Shown: one piece after another, positions 1 through 9,342 of the stretch | Layout of the letters: each line of letters starts with the position of its first letter | Position numbering within the stretch: position 1 is the stretch's first letter | NCBI RefSeq assembly: GCF_003202235.1 | Contig: NZ_MASU01000012.1 | Location: 1-64,000, forward strand | DNA from: Prauserella flavalba | GTDB taxonomy: Bacteria; Actinomycetota; Actinomycetes; Mycobacteriales; Pseudonocardiaceae | DNA: 64,000 nucleotides | Reading direction: 5' to 3' | Notes under the pieces: model-generated | The model's input: the letters and a program-made list of their open reading frames with translations, nothing else | Told to the model about the DNA's origin: nothing | Databases searched by the model: none | Position numbers and translations under genes: made by a program

Positions 1-23
1 TACTCCAGCTGTAGTTCGTGATC
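1..23. repeat. Left terminal inverted repeat of the IS701-family element
   Basis: Perfect inverted match to 1402-1424. The last bases of the transposase frame lie within it. Confidence 0.9.
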
Positions 24-1358
24 GGGTGCTGGGTTTTCGTGTCGTCGCTGGTAGTGGCTTTGCCGGGCGTGATGTTGGTGTCGTCGGCGCCAGGTGGACC
101 AGGCCAGGATGTCGGCGACGCGGCGGGCCGGCTTGAGGATGAGCTGGGCGTAGAGGTGCCTGATCTCGTTGCGTGTCAACGGGATCAGGCCCTCGTGCGG
201 TGGTGTGTGGCGGGCATGGGCGGCGGCGATGGCGAGGAAGGCGTGGGCCAGCATGACCAGCGTGGTCCAGCGATACCAGGAGGTCCAGGTGCGGACCTGG
301 TGCTCGTCCAGGCCGGTGAGTTCTTTGCCGGTCTGGAACGTTTCCTCGATCGTCCAGCGACGCCCGGCAACGCGGGCCAGCTTGGCCAGTGAGACCCGGC
401 GGGGGCTGTAACAGCGGTAGAACGCAGTCTCCCCGGTGCGCCGGTTGCGGCGCATCAGGATCCAGTGATAACCGGTGGTGCCCGCGGGGTGCAGCCGGAT
501 GCGGGCCCACAGGTAGTAGCGCCGGCCTTTCGCGCCCGCTCCGGCGGAGAGCTTCTGCCAGGCCCGTTTCGGTAGCGCGGCCGCCCGCTCATCAGCTCGC
601 ACGCTCTGCCTGCCGGGCCCGGGAATGCGATGGTCGCAGGCCACGGCCAGCACATAGGCCTGTCCGCGTTGTTCGAGCGGATCGCGCAGGCCGGCAGCGT
701 CTTTGCCGTAGGCCTCGTCCCCGGTCACCCACCCCACCCGCACGCCCGCGTCCAACGCCCGGGTGATCATGGCCAACGCGAGCCGGGATTTCGTGGTGAA
801 GCGGGTCGCGGCGGGCACTCCGGCCCGGTCCCGGCGCCGGGGGTCCTCGGCCCAGCTTTCAGGCAAATAGAGCTCGCGGTCGATGAACGTATGCCCGGCC
901 GGGGTGGAATACGTCAGGAACACCGACATCTGTGAGTTCTCGATCCGGCCCGCCGTGCCCGTGTACTGCCGCTGGACTCCGACCGACTCGGTGCCCTTCT
1001 TCAGGTCGCCGGTCTCGTCGATGACCAGCATCGCATCCTGATCACCCAGCTGCTCGACCACGACCTCGCGCAGGTCGTCACGAACCCCGTCCGCGTCCCA
1101 GCTCGCGCGCGAGAGCAGGTTCTGCATCCCATGCGGGGTCTTGTCCCCGACAGCCTCGGCGATGGTCCAGCAGTTCACCCGAACCAGCCCGGCCAGCAGC
1201 CCCTGCACGAACCGCCCCGCGCGGCGACGCGACTCCACCCGCGCGAACCGGTGCCCCATCCGCACGAACATCTCACCCAGCAGCGACTGCCACCCCGCAG
1301 GGTCTACGCTGGCAGCCGCGGCCACCACATGATCTTGAGTTGTCTTCACAAACACCAT
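1..1358 (-). CDS. IS701-family DDE transposase
   Basis: Catalyses movement of the surrounding element. Reading the minus strand from ATG at 1358 gives 452 uninterrupted codons, after which the window ends on TA, so the stop codon (TAA or TAG) is almost certainly completed by the next base. Visible blocks are LVIDETGDLKKG with the first catalytic Asp near residue 114, WVTGDEAYGKD with the second Asp, and RRWTIEETFQTGK with the catalytic Glu; the order fits an RNase-H-like DDE enzyme of the IS701/IS4 group. Length is normal for the family. No frameshift is seen, so it may be active. Confidence 0.9.
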   Translation of the reverse strand, partial: MVFVKTTQDHVVAAAASVDPAGWQSLLGEMFVRMGHRFARVESRRRAGRFVQGLLAGLVRVNCWTIAEAVGDKTPHGMQNLLSRASWDADGVRDDLREVVVEQLGDQDAMLVIDETGDLKKGTESVGVQRQYTGTAGRIENSQMSVFLTYSTPAGHTFIDRELYLPESWAEDPRRRDRAGVPAATRFTTKSRLALAMITRALDAGVRVGWVTGDEAYGKDAAGLRDPLEQRGQAYVLAVACDHRIPGPGRQSVRADERAAALPKRAWQKLSAGAGAKGRRYYLWARIRLHPAGTTGYHWILMRRNRRTGETAFYRCYSPRRVSLAKLARVAGRRWTIEETFQTGKELTGLDEHQVRTWTSWYRWTTLVMLAHAFLAIAAAHARHTPPHEGLIPLTRNEIRHLYAQLILKPARRVADILAWSTWRRRHQHHARQSHYQRRHENPAPDHELQLE

Positions 1359-1372
1359 GATCACGTGGTGGC
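1321..1372 (-). promoter_or_regulatory. Inverted repeat enclosing the transposase start codon
   Basis: GCCACCACATGATC at 1321-1334 pairs with GATCACGTGGTGGC at 1359-1372 with one mismatch, and pairing can extend a few bases outward. The transposase ATG (1356-1358) lies in the loop beside the stem. Such a hairpin in read-through transcripts could hide the start and limit transposition; that role is inference. Confidence 0.5.
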
Positions 1373-1401
1373 CGCGCCCATCTCACCGGCCCCTCCAGCA
1401 A

Positions 1402-1424
1402 GATCACGAACTACAGCTGGAGTA
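1402..1424. repeat. Right terminal inverted repeat of the IS701-family element
   Basis: Perfect inverted match to 1-23, followed by TTAG at 1425-1428, the likely target duplication. Confidence 0.9.
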
Positions 1425-1872
1425 TTAGCACATCGTTGAGTTTGACGGCCGGTTTCACCGACTCGGCAGGAAGCTTGGTGCCGCTGGGAATCGCCGCCCC
1501 GTGACCGTCGACGATCTCGACGAAGGTCTCTTCGACGAGGGTCTTGTTCCGCAGTTGGAAGGTGACACCCTCGTGCAGCGGGTGCTCCTCGTTCAGCTGG
1601 ACGGTGACCTCGGCCTCGCCGCCGTGCACCTCGATCTTCTCGACGTCGCCGACCGGGACGCCGGCGATCATCACGTCGCCGTTGTACACCAGGTTCGCCG
1701 TTTTCGGTGCGATGAAGGAAACCTGGTAGCCGGACTTGCTCAGCAGCGGGAGCTTGCCGCCCGAGTTCAGCCACAGGTAACCGAAAATGACCGAGCACAC
1801 CGCGACGAACAGGCAGAGCACCACCAGGCGGATGGCCGGTAGCGCGCCATGAGCTATGCGCATTTGCTTCAC
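1411..1872 (-). pseudogene. Sixth MCE-family protein, truncated by the IS element
   Basis: N-terminal fragment of an MCE lipid-transport subunit. The start is GTG 1872, overlapping the stop of the preceding mce gene (GTGA). One membrane segment near residues 12-32 is followed by an MlaD/MCE domain (VMIAGVPVGDVEKIEV). About 148 native residues remain before the frame enters the right IS repeat and ends four codons later, while neighbouring MCE proteins have 409-468 residues. The long helical part that builds the MCE needle or barrel is missing, so the subunit is probably non-functional unless the fragment is tolerated. It is the last gene of the run, so the insertion has no polar effect on the other mce genes. 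Confidence 0.88.
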
Positions 1873-3134
1873 CTACCCGGTTTCGGTGTGGACAGGAAGT
1901 TCAACAGATCGGTCGGAATCGAGGACGGCGCGATGCCGACCTGGGCACGCAGCACGCCGGCATTGCTGTCGGTGAGGCTGGTGACCGAACGGGTCTGCAC
2001 GACGAACGCGCCCAGATCGTTCAAATAGGACACCAGATTTCCGGTCACCGGATCCAGGTTCTTCGTGATCGAGCCGAGCGCCGGCAGTGCTTCGTTCAGC
2101 TTCCCGACGAACGGGCGCAGGTCGGCGACCACCGGGCGGGCCTTGGCCACCACGGGTGCCGCCGCGTCCACCGTGCTGCCGACCCGGTCGACGGTGCTCG
2201 TCAAGCGGGACAACGAATCCGGCAGCGTGCCGGTGGCCTTGTGCAGGTTGTCCAGCGTCGGGTCGAGCTGGTCGCTCAGTCCCTGCACGGCGTCGGTCGC
2301 CTGCTTGAGCTGGCTGGTCACCTCCGGCAGCGTGGCCAGGGTCGCGTCGAGCGAATCATTGCGCCTGCCTACTGTGTCCAGCGTTCGCTGCAGGGCCGTG
2401 GCCAGCTCGGAAAGCCGCACATCGTCACCGCCGACGCTGCTGGCGATCTGCTGGAGCGAGGTGACCAGCTTGGCCAGCGTGTCCTTCCTGGTCTGCAACG
2501 CTTCCGTGACCGGGCGCAGGTTCCTGACGACCTGGTCGGTCGCGTCCACCCCCGCCGGCAGCTGTTCCGGCGCCTTGGCGAGCGCCACATCGGACTCGGA
2601 CAGCAGGCTGGTCAACGCCTCCCGGGTGTTGACGTCGAGGTGCCCGAGCACCTCGTCGACCTGAATCGGCCGCGCCGAGTTGGCCACCGGGAGCACGTCG
2701 TCATCCTTGAGCTCCTTGCCGGGCGGGCCGCCGGGGTTGAGCTCCATGTACATCTCGTTCACCGGGCTCTTCGGGCGCAGCACGACCTTCGCGTTGTCGT
2801 AGACGTGGTACTGCGGGTCGATCGCCAGTCCCAGCTTGGCGTCGCCGTGGTCGTCCACCTCGACCGACCTGATGTCGCCGACCTGGACCCCCGCGATGCG
2901 CACCTCCTGCCCGTTGCCCGGGCTCACCCCCGGGCTGCTCTGCAGGGTCACGTAGAAGGTGAATTCGTCCTCCCACGGCCAGTTGAACCGCTGGTTGGTC
3001 AGGATGATGCCACCGGCAACGCCGGCCAGTACGAAGAGCGCAACGGTGACCGCGACATTGCGGCCGAGCCCCGGCTCGTTCTTCATCCGCTCCCACGCCC
3101 GGAACAGGCGGCGGGGCTTGCGCTGCGTGCTCAT
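1869..3134 (-). CDS. MCE-family protein (fifth of six)
   Basis: Subunit of a multi-protein Mce transporter that moves lipids or other hydrophobic molecules through the envelope. The chosen start, ATG 3134, overlaps the previous stop by 4 bp and gives 421 residues. One membrane helix (about 27-47) anchors the protein. The MCE domain follows (VRIAGVQVGDIRSVEV), then a long helical region rich in Leu, Ala and Val with repeated LRP and ATLPEV motifs, typical of actinobacterial MCE proteins. It is translationally coupled to both neighbours. The substrate cannot be read from the sequence. Confidence 0.9.
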   Translation of the reverse strand: MSTQRKPRRLFRAWERMKNEPGLGRNVAVTVALFVLAGVAGGIILTNQRFNWPWEDEFTFYVTLQSSPGVSPGNGQEVRIAGVQVGDIRSVEVDDHGDAKLGLAIDPQYHVYDNAKVVLRPKSPVNEMYMELNPGGPPGKELKDDDVLPVANSARPIQVDEVLGHLDVNTREALTSLLSESDVALAKAPEQLPAGVDATDQVVRNLRPVTEALQTRKDTLAKLVTSLQQIASSVGGDDVRLSELATALQRTLDTVGRRNDSLDATLATLPEVTSQLKQATDAVQGLSDQLDPTLDNLHKATGTLPDSLSRLTSTVDRVGSTVDAAAPVVAKARPVVADLRPFVGKLNEALPALGSITKNLDPVTGNLVSYLNDLGAFVVQTRSVTSLTDSNAGVLRAQVGIAPSSIPTDLLNFLSTPKPGR

Positions 3135-4465
3135 CGGGGACCACCTTCCGGCTTCTGCACCTGCATCTGGATCAGCTGAGAGACCAGTTGCTCGAAGCTG
3201 ATGGGCAGCCCGCCGACCGAGCCAGGCCCGACCCCGGCGTGCGCCATGATGACGTGTCCGTTGCGATCGGAGACCACCGCTTCCCGCACGAGATTCGCCG
3301 CGAGGAAGGCGACTTCCTGGTAGAACGGCCGATCGGAACCCGAACCCGTGTAGGGCCCGGTGCCGTTCCACGGTGAGAGCACGAACTTGTTGATCGGACC
3401 GTTGACGCGGTCGAGCACCGGGCCGTTCAGCCCGCGCAGCACGTCGGTGGTCCGCTGGCTGGCCGGCACCAGGTCCTGCACCAGCGGGCGGGCGTCCACC
3501 AGCAGGTTCTTGACGTCGCTGACCAGTGGCCTTGCCTTCACCAGTACCGGATCGGCGTGTTCCAGTGTCTTGTTCAGCTCCCTGGCGACCGGCCGCGCCG
3601 AATCCGCGGTGTCCCGCAGCTTGCCGAGCGTGGTGTCCAATCGGGACAGACCGGAGTTCGCGCTGTGCAACGTGTCCGGCAGCGTCTCGATCGCGGACGC
3701 GATGTCTCGTGCCCGGTTGCCGAGCACCGAACTGGTGGACGAGAGATCCCGCACGATGGAGTCGAGCCTGCCGTCCTGCTCAGTGAGAACCCGGCCGGTG
3801 GATTCCAGGTTATGCACCAGGTTCGGCAGATCCGTGCGCGGATTCGTGCCCTGGGCCGCGGTCAGCACCTGGCCGGCCGGCACCAGCACGGGCGGGGCGT
3901 CGGCAAGCAACTCGTCGATGGCGGCCGTCCCGCCGTTGTCGAGTGTCTTGTCCAGCTGCGCGATGGTCGAGCGCGCACCGTCCAACGCCGACGGCTGCAA
4001 CGCCCTGGCCACCTTGTCCAGCTCCACCGGGACCGTGGTGCGCGCGACCGGGATGTCCCCGTCCGGAGTTCCCTTGTCTCCGCCGGGAACCAGGTCGACG
4101 TAGTACTTGCCGCCGAGCAGCGTCACCGGGCGGATCGCCGCGGACGGGCTCTTGCCGAGCTTCCCCCGCACCCCGTCGTCGATCTTCACCTCGACCATGG
4201 CGGTGCCGTCGCCGTTCTCCTCGACCGAGCTGACCCGGCCGACCGGCACACCGGCGACCTTCACGTCGGTGAGGTTCTCCCGCAGCTTGTAGTCCTGCGC
4301 GAAGTTGATGCGCATCACGTCGCCGGGGCTCAGCATGGTGGCGATGCGGTCCTTGTTGAACAGGGCGACCCCGATCGCCACGGTCACCACCGCCATCAGG
4401 ACACCGATTTTCGCCGGCGCCATTTTCCGCCGGCCGCCGGCGCCTTTCCTACCGAACATTCGCAT
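3131..4465 (-). CDS. MCE-family protein (fourth of six)
   Basis: Mce transporter subunit of 444 residues. An N-terminal basic stretch and membrane helix (about 15-36) precede the MCE domain (VKVAGVPVGRVSSVEE, about 68-83). The helical tail includes VPVELDKVARALQPS and several ARPL repeats, and the C-terminus is the conserved globular end seen in MceD-type subunits. Its stop overlaps the ATG of the next gene; the upstream gene ends 6 bp before its ATG. Expected to assemble as one chain of a hetero-hexamer with the other five MCE proteins. Confidence 0.9.
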   Translation of the reverse strand: MRMFGRKGAGGRRKMAPAKIGVLMAVVTVAIGVALFNKDRIATMLSPGDVMRINFAQDYKLRENLTDVKVAGVPVGRVSSVEENGDGTAMVEVKIDDGVRGKLGKSPSAAIRPVTLLGGKYYVDLVPGGDKGTPDGDIPVARTTVPVELDKVARALQPSALDGARSTIAQLDKTLDNGGTAAIDELLADAPPVLVPAGQVLTAAQGTNPRTDLPNLVHNLESTGRVLTEQDGRLDSIVRDLSSTSSVLGNRARDIASAIETLPDTLHSANSGLSRLDTTLGKLRDTADSARPVARELNKTLEHADPVLVKARPLVSDVKNLLVDARPLVQDLVPASQRTTDVLRGLNGPVLDRVNGPINKFVLSPWNGTGPYTGSGSDRPFYQEVAFLAANLVREAVVSDRNGHVIMAHAGVGPGSVGGLPISFEQLVSQLIQMQVQKPEGGPR

Positions 4466-4471
4466 GCCGAC

Positions 4472-5755
4472 TCACTTTCCCGCTCGGGTACCGAAGGGGC
4501 CGTTCTCCCGGTCCTTGGCCGCCTGACCCGGTGCCGGATACGCATCACGCGACGCGGTCGGGTCCGCGATCGGCAGGGTGCCGAGCACCGACTCGGCGCC
4601 GACGTTGAGGTAGATGCGCAGCCAGTGCCCGGCGGCATCGCCGTTGCTGAGCGCGCTCGAAGCGTTGTTGAAGAACGAAGCGATCTCCGGTGCGTACGGC
4701 TTGAGCACGGCGAGCGGGACCTGCAGGTCGCCGAACGCCTTGGTCAGTACGGGCGCCAGTGGCCGCGTCTCGGCGAAGGTCTGTTCGAGGTCGGAGACCG
4801 CGGGTTCGGCACTGCCGGCCACGCCGGGGACCTTGTTCAGCGGGCCGACCGCCTCGCGCAGCACGCCCCGGACATCCGGGGTCGCCTGCCCCAACGACAC
4901 CGCGCCCGGTTCGAGCTGCCGTGCCGCGGACGCGGTCTGCGCCAGCGGACCGCGCAGGGTCTGCAGCGCGCCACGGACATCACGAAGCGTCTCCGGCGCC
5001 CGCTGCAACGCTTCCGACAGCGGCTTACCGTTGTCCACCGACACCGCACGCATGGTGGTGTCCAGCTGCCCGAGCAGCTCACCGAGCTGCTGCTGGCGGC
5101 CGGCGAACCGGCTGGCCAGGCTGTTCGCGGTGGCCAGCACCGCGCGGAGGTCGGCCCCGTTGTCCGCGCTAAGTGCCCGCGCGACCGTGCCGAGGTCCGG
5201 CAGCATCTGCGGAGCCGCAGCAAGCACGTCGCGGACGTCCTGGCTGTGCCCACCGGCGCCACCGCCGAGTTCCCGGACGGCGGTGCCGAGCCCCTTGCGG
5301 GTCGGCTCGTCGAGCACCCTGAGCACATCGGACAACTCGTTCGCGTCCGTGGTCTTCACGGCCGGCAGGGTGTCGTTCGGGCCGAGCTGGCCGGCACTGG
5401 CGTCACCAGGGTCGACGTCGATGAACTTCTGCCCCAGCGCGGAACGCTCGTCCACCACCGCGGTGGCGTTGCGGTAGATCTTGCGGTCGTCGTCGAAGGT
5501 GAGCACGACAAGCGGCCGGCCGTCGACCAGGTCGATCTCCTTGACGTGGCCGACCCGCACGTTCGCGATCCGGACGTCGTCGCCGGTCTGCAAGGCACCG
5601 ACGTTGTTGAAGGCGACCTTCAGCTGGGTGCCCGTCTGCCACGGCACGCCGTAGGTCGCGTTCACCGCCAGCAGCAGGGAGGCCACGAACACGGACAGCA
5701 CCCCGATGCCGATGAGCACCGCGCGACTCGGTCGCGCCCTGCGTATCGCTGCCAT
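4472..5755 (-). CDS. MCE-family protein (third of six)
   Basis: Mce transporter subunit of 427 residues with an N-terminal membrane helix (about 11-32), an MCE domain (VRIANVRVGHVKEIDL) and a long helical region. The ATG shares one base with the TAA stop of the upstream gene (TAATG), which implies coupled translation. The tail ends in a short polar segment. Function is inferred from family and operon position. Confidence 0.9.
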   Translation of the reverse strand: MAAIRRARPSRAVLIGIGVLSVFVASLLLAVNATYGVPWQTGTQLKVAFNNVGALQTGDDVRIANVRVGHVKEIDLVDGRPLVVLTFDDDRKIYRNATAVVDERSALGQKFIDVDPGDASAGQLGPNDTLPAVKTTDANELSDVLRVLDEPTRKGLGTAVRELGGGAGGHSQDVRDVLAAAPQMLPDLGTVARALSADNGADLRAVLATANSLASRFAGRQQQLGELLGQLDTTMRAVSVDNGKPLSEALQRAPETLRDVRGALQTLRGPLAQTASAARQLEPGAVSLGQATPDVRGVLREAVGPLNKVPGVAGSAEPAVSDLEQTFAETRPLAPVLTKAFGDLQVPLAVLKPYAPEIASFFNNASSALSNGDAAGHWLRIYLNVGAESVLGTLPIADPTASRDAYPAPGQAAKDRENGPFGTRAGK

Positions 5756-7161
5756 TACAACCCTCCAAGGAGGAAGCCGAGGACGCCGGATTCTTGTTGC
5801 TTGCTCAGGCCGGTGACGCCGCCGTCCGGCTGCGGTTGCTGGCTGAGCAGGCCGAGCGGGGGCAGCGGGCCGAGCGGACCAGGCTGCGCCTGCTCGGACT
5901 GGGGTTGCTGGACCCCGGTGGTGAGCAGCTTGCCGACACCCAGGTCACCCTTGAGGCCGGGAACGGTGCCGGTCACGGTGAAGGGAGTCGCGATGACGCG
6001 GCCACGGAAGTAGTGCGACACCCCGTCGTGCCCGGTGGTGCACAGCGCCCAGTTCCTGATGAACGCCATCACGCCCGCGATGTTCTGGGTCAGCTGGGAC
6101 ACCAGCGGGTCCGCCGACTGGATGCTCGCCGCCAGGTCCGGGCCCGCCTTGCGCAGCTCGGCCGCCACCGGTTGCGCCTGGTCGAGCATGCCCTGCGCCT
6201 TGGCGAGCACCGGTTCCGCGGAGGCCAGCGCCGGGTCGGCCGAGTCGGCGAACCTCTTCAGCTCCTCGCTGATCTCGGCAAGGTTGTCCGTTGTCGGGCG
6301 CAGCGCCGCGAGCATCGGCGTCGTCGAATTCGCGGTACCGACCACCTCGGCCAGCGTCGACCGCGCTTCGTTCAGCGTCGAAGGAAGTTCCGCCAGCGTC
6401 GACTCGAATGCCTGCTGCTGCGCCGAAGTCGTGCCGAGCAGCTGGTGCGCCGAGCCCACCAGTCCGTCCAGCGTCCTGCCCTCGTCTCGGGCGAGCGCAC
6501 CGGCGACCGGTGCCACGTTGTCGACGACGCTGTTGAGCAACTGGTTCTGCTCGTTGAGGATTCTGACCAGGCCGTCGGTGTCCCGCATCGCCGGACCCAG
6601 CGCCTTGATCGTCGCCTGGATGTTGGCGCCGTTTCCGCGAGCCCCCTCGCCGAGCATGGTGACCAGCGCGGCCAGCGACTGCCCGGTGGGGTCGTCGACG
6701 GTGTTGAGCACCTCGTCCAGATCGGTGTTGCGGCCGGTCCGCTCCAGCGGGATCGTGGCGCCTGGCGCCATCACCGGCGCCGAGGGCGTGCCCCGGTCGA
6801 GCTCCAGGTAGCGCTCGCCGAGCAGGCTGACCGGGCGGATCGTCACCTTGGCGTCGTCGTGCAGCGGCAACGCCTCCGGGTCAAGTTCCATCGTGACGGC
6901 CGCTTTCCCGTCCCTGGCCTTGATCTCCGCGATCTCGCCGACCTTGACGCCGTCCACCTTGACGTCGTTGCGCACGAGCAGCGGGCTGGCGTCGGCGAAC
7001 TCGGCGACCACCAGGGTGCCGCCCGGTTCGGAACTCTGGTGTATCCCCCAGCTCGCGATGGCCGTCACGCCGATGAAGATCACCGCGGCGATGACGCGTG
7101 CTTTCGAGAAGATCGGTTTCTTTGCAGGGAGCTCCCGCACTGTGGCGGTGTTCGCTGTCAT
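5755..7161 (-). CDS. MCE-family protein (second of six) with Pro/Gln-rich tail
   Basis: Mce transporter subunit of 468 residues, the longest in the set. ATG 7161 is chosen because it overlaps the previous stop (ATGA); a longer upstream frame exists without better support. It has a membrane helix near 33-50, an MCE domain (VKVDGVKVGEIAEIKA), the helical region, and a C-terminal low-complexity segment rich in Pro, Gln and Gly. Such tails are common in one subunit of actinobacterial Mce complexes and may span or contact the cell wall. Confidence 0.9.
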   Translation of the reverse strand: MTANTATVRELPAKKPIFSKARVIAAVIFIGVTAIASWGIHQSSEPGGTLVVAEFADASPLLVRNDVKVDGVKVGEIAEIKARDGKAAVTMELDPEALPLHDDAKVTIRPVSLLGERYLELDRGTPSAPVMAPGATIPLERTGRNTDLDEVLNTVDDPTGQSLAALVTMLGEGARGNGANIQATIKALGPAMRDTDGLVRILNEQNQLLNSVVDNVAPVAGALARDEGRTLDGLVGSAHQLLGTTSAQQQAFESTLAELPSTLNEARSTLAEVVGTANSTTPMLAALRPTTDNLAEISEELKRFADSADPALASAEPVLAKAQGMLDQAQPVAAELRKAGPDLAASIQSADPLVSQLTQNIAGVMAFIRNWALCTTGHDGVSHYFRGRVIATPFTVTGTVPGLKGDLGVGKLLTTGVQQPQSEQAQPGPLGPLPPLGLLSQQPQPDGGVTGLSKQQESGVLGFLLGGL

Positions 7162-8387
7162 CGCACTCCACTCCCGAAGGCGTCGGTCCATGGCTGCCGC
7201 CCGGCTTCACCCGGGAAGGGGTAGGGCCGGTAGGTGAAATCGGGCGGAAGCATCACGCCGGGATTCAGGTTGACGGTTTCCGGGCTCACCGAGATGTGCA
7301 GCCGTGCGTAATGGCTGTTCTGGTCGTAGTTGGCCATCGCGCTGCCCCAGGTCGAGAAGTGCGCGGCCAGCTCCGGGGTGTACGGGCGAAGGAACTGCAC
7401 CGCGGGCAGCAGCGCACCCACCGCGGAATTCAGGCCGGTCACCGCCGGGTGCGCACTGTCAAGCAGGCCGGGCGTGTTGTCCAGCAACACATCCGCCGCG
7501 GCCAGCGTCGGCCGCAGCTCGCCGACCAGCGGCCGCAGGTCGCGCAGTACCGGAGCGAGGTTGCCGGCGACGCCGGGCAGCCGCTCGGTTGCCGGGCGAA
7601 GGCCGTCCAGTAGCGGGACGACCTTGTCCGCCACGCCCGGCACGTTGCCCAGCGTCCGGTTCGCGGTGTCCAGCGTGCCCGGCAGCGCGGCCAGCGTGTC
7701 CGACAGCCGCTGCCGCTGCCCGGCGGTTTCCGCGGAAAGGGTGGACAGGCTGCTGACGATGGTGCGCAGATCGCCGTCCCGCGCGGTCAGCGTCTGCACC
7801 ATCGCGTTGACCCTGCCCACCATCTGCTTGATCGCCGGGCCGTCCGTGCCGAGACCACGCAGCACGTCGCCGAGCGCGGCCACCGCGGGCCCGCTGGTTT
7901 TCAGCGTCGACCGCAGATCCTGCTCATGCCCGGTGACCGTGCCGTCCAACCGCCGCACGAGCGAGGCCAACCGCGTCCTGGTCTCCGGGTCGAGCGCGGC
8001 CAGCACCTGGTCCAGCTCCATCGGCGCCGGCATGTCGCCCTTGAGCATCCCGCCGTCCGGGATCGCCGCATTGCCCGCGGGGCCGTCGGTGACCGTGATG
8101 TGGCGCTCGCTGAGCAACGCCCGCCACTCCACCTCCACCTTGGCGCCGTCGTGCAGCGGCGAATGGTCGGCGTCTATCGCCAACTCGACCCGCGCCTTCC
8201 CGTCCTGCACCCTGATCGAGGCGACCTCACCGGCTTCGAAACCGTTCATCAGCACCGGGCTGCCCTCGACCACGTTCGTCGCCGACGGCAGCAGCACGCT
8301 GACGCGATAATCGTCCGTACTCAGCGACCAGGCACCGACGCCGAACACGGCGACCGCTGCCAGCGCGATGACCATCAAACGTCGCAT
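7158..8387 (-). CDS. MCE-family protein (first of six)
   Basis: First MCE subunit after the ATPase, 409 residues. A very short N-terminus leads into the membrane helix (about 5-23) and the MCE domain (VLMNGFEAGEVASIRV). The helical portion contains repeated LRP, LPGV and TLA motifs. The start ATG 8387 lies 4 bp after the ATPase stop. The cysteine-containing lipobox seen in MceE-type lipoproteins is not evident here. Confidence 0.9.
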   Translation of the reverse strand: MRRLMVIALAAVAVFGVGAWSLSTDDYRVSVLLPSATNVVEGSPVLMNGFEAGEVASIRVQDGKARVELAIDADHSPLHDGAKVEVEWRALLSERHITVTDGPAGNAAIPDGGMLKGDMPAPMELDQVLAALDPETRTRLASLVRRLDGTVTGHEQDLRSTLKTSGPAVAALGDVLRGLGTDGPAIKQMVGRVNAMVQTLTARDGDLRTIVSSLSTLSAETAGQRQRLSDTLAALPGTLDTANRTLGNVPGVADKVVPLLDGLRPATERLPGVAGNLAPVLRDLRPLVGELRPTLAAADVLLDNTPGLLDSAHPAVTGLNSAVGALLPAVQFLRPYTPELAAHFSTWGSAMANYDQNSHYARLHISVSPETVNLNPGVMLPPDFTYRPYPFPGEAGRQPWTDAFGSGVR

Positions 8388-8391
8388 CCGG

Positions 8392-9249
8392 TCAGTCCAT
8401 CCCTAGTGGTCCGGCCGACTCGCCGGAGAGAAACTGGCGGACGAACGGGTCTTCCGAGGCGAACGCCTCTTCCGCCTCGCCGTAGTGCACGACCTTGCCC
8501 TGCCAGATCACGCCCACGTAGTCGCTGACCTTGCGCGCGCTGCGGATGTCGTGCGTCACCACCAGGTAGGTGCCCTTGTGCCTGGCGTGCATCTCCAGGA
8601 TCAGGTCGCAGAGCAGGCTGGTGCGCACCGGGTCGAGACCGGAGTCCGGTTCGTCGAACAGCACGATGTCCGGGTTCATCACCAGCGCACGAGCGAACCC
8701 CGCGCGCTTGCGCATACCACCGGAAATCTCCGAAGGCGACTTGGTGAGGGATCTCTCCAAACCCACCTCGATCAGCCGGCTCATCACGATCTCGGCGATC
8801 TCGGCCTCGGACAGGTTGGTGTGCTTGCGCAGCGGGAAGGCGACGTTGTCGAACAGGTTCATCGACCCGAACAGCGCGCCGTCCTGGAACAGCACCCCGA
8901 ACCGCTTGCGCAGCTCGTACCGCTCCTGCTCGCTGACCCGCCAGATGTCCTTGCCGAAGACCAGCACCTCGCCCGCGTCCGGTTCAAGCAGGCCAACAAG
9001 ATGCTTGATCAGCACGCTTTTCCCGGTACCCGATGGACCAAGGACCGTCGTGATGGCGTTGTCCGCGAAGTCCAGGTTCATTCCCCGGAGCACCTGGAAA
9101 TCACCGAATGCCTTGTGCACACCGCGCACCTGCATCGAGTGGGGAGCCCCGTTCGATGCGGCGCCAGAGTCCACCGGCAGCCGGCCCACGCTGGCCAACT
9201 GCGCGGTGGGCTCACCGTATTCCTGATCCGAACTCGTGGTCATCTTCAT
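8392..9249 (-). CDS. ABC transporter ATPase for the Mce system (MlaF/Mkl-like)
   Basis: ATP-binding subunit expected to sit under the two YrbE permeases and power Mce transport. It has 285 residues with Walker A GPSGTGKS, signature SGGMRKR and Walker B VLFDEPDSGLD, followed by the switch His in VVTHD. A 35-residue polar N-terminal extension precedes the ABC domain. In mycobacteria the Mkl ATPase is encoded away from mce; here it lies inside the operon, between the permeases and the MCE genes. The start could be ATG 9249 or 9243. Confidence 0.93.
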   Translation of the reverse strand: MKMTTSSDQEYGEPTAQLASVGRLPVDSGAASNGAPHSMQVRGVHKAFGDFQVLRGMNLDFADNAITTVLGPSGTGKSVLIKHLVGLLEPDAGEVLVFGKDIWRVSEQERYELRKRFGVLFQDGALFGSMNLFDNVAFPLRKHTNLSEAEIAEIVMSRLIEVGLERSLTKSPSEISGGMRKRAGFARALVMNPDIVLFDEPDSGLDPVRTSLLCDLILEMHARHKGTYLVVTHDIRSARKVSDYVGVIWQGKVVHYGEAEEAFASEDPFVRQFLSGESAGPLGMD

Positions 9250-9342
9250 GCTCGTACCGCTCTCTGGTCTGCTTCCTCAAGATTGCCGAAGGGGGCTGGT
9301 GCGCTGCCCTGCCTGGCTATTCCGAACCTCGTCTATGCGCTG

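Larger units (their letters stand above)
1..1424. mobile_element. IS701-family insertion sequence, apparently complete
   Basis: The element is bounded by perfect 23-bp inverted repeats: 1-23 is the exact reverse complement of 1402-1424. It carries one minus-strand transposase. The four bases just outside the right repeat (1425-1428) are TTAG, which fits the YTAR 4-bp target known for the IS701 family; the left copy of the duplication lies outside the window. The element sits inside the sixth mce gene, whose reading frame runs into the right repeat and stops there. Confidence 0.9.

Noticed and set aside
3557-6013. 818-codon plus-strand open frame opposite the mce genes
   Set aside because: It is antisense to three well-supported MCE genes, has no membrane or domain features, and is rich in Arg, His and Gln as expected for a shadow frame in GC-rich coding DNA.
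5794-7224. 476-codon plus-strand open frame
   Set aside because: Antisense to an MCE gene with motifs and coupling; composition is that of a shadow frame.
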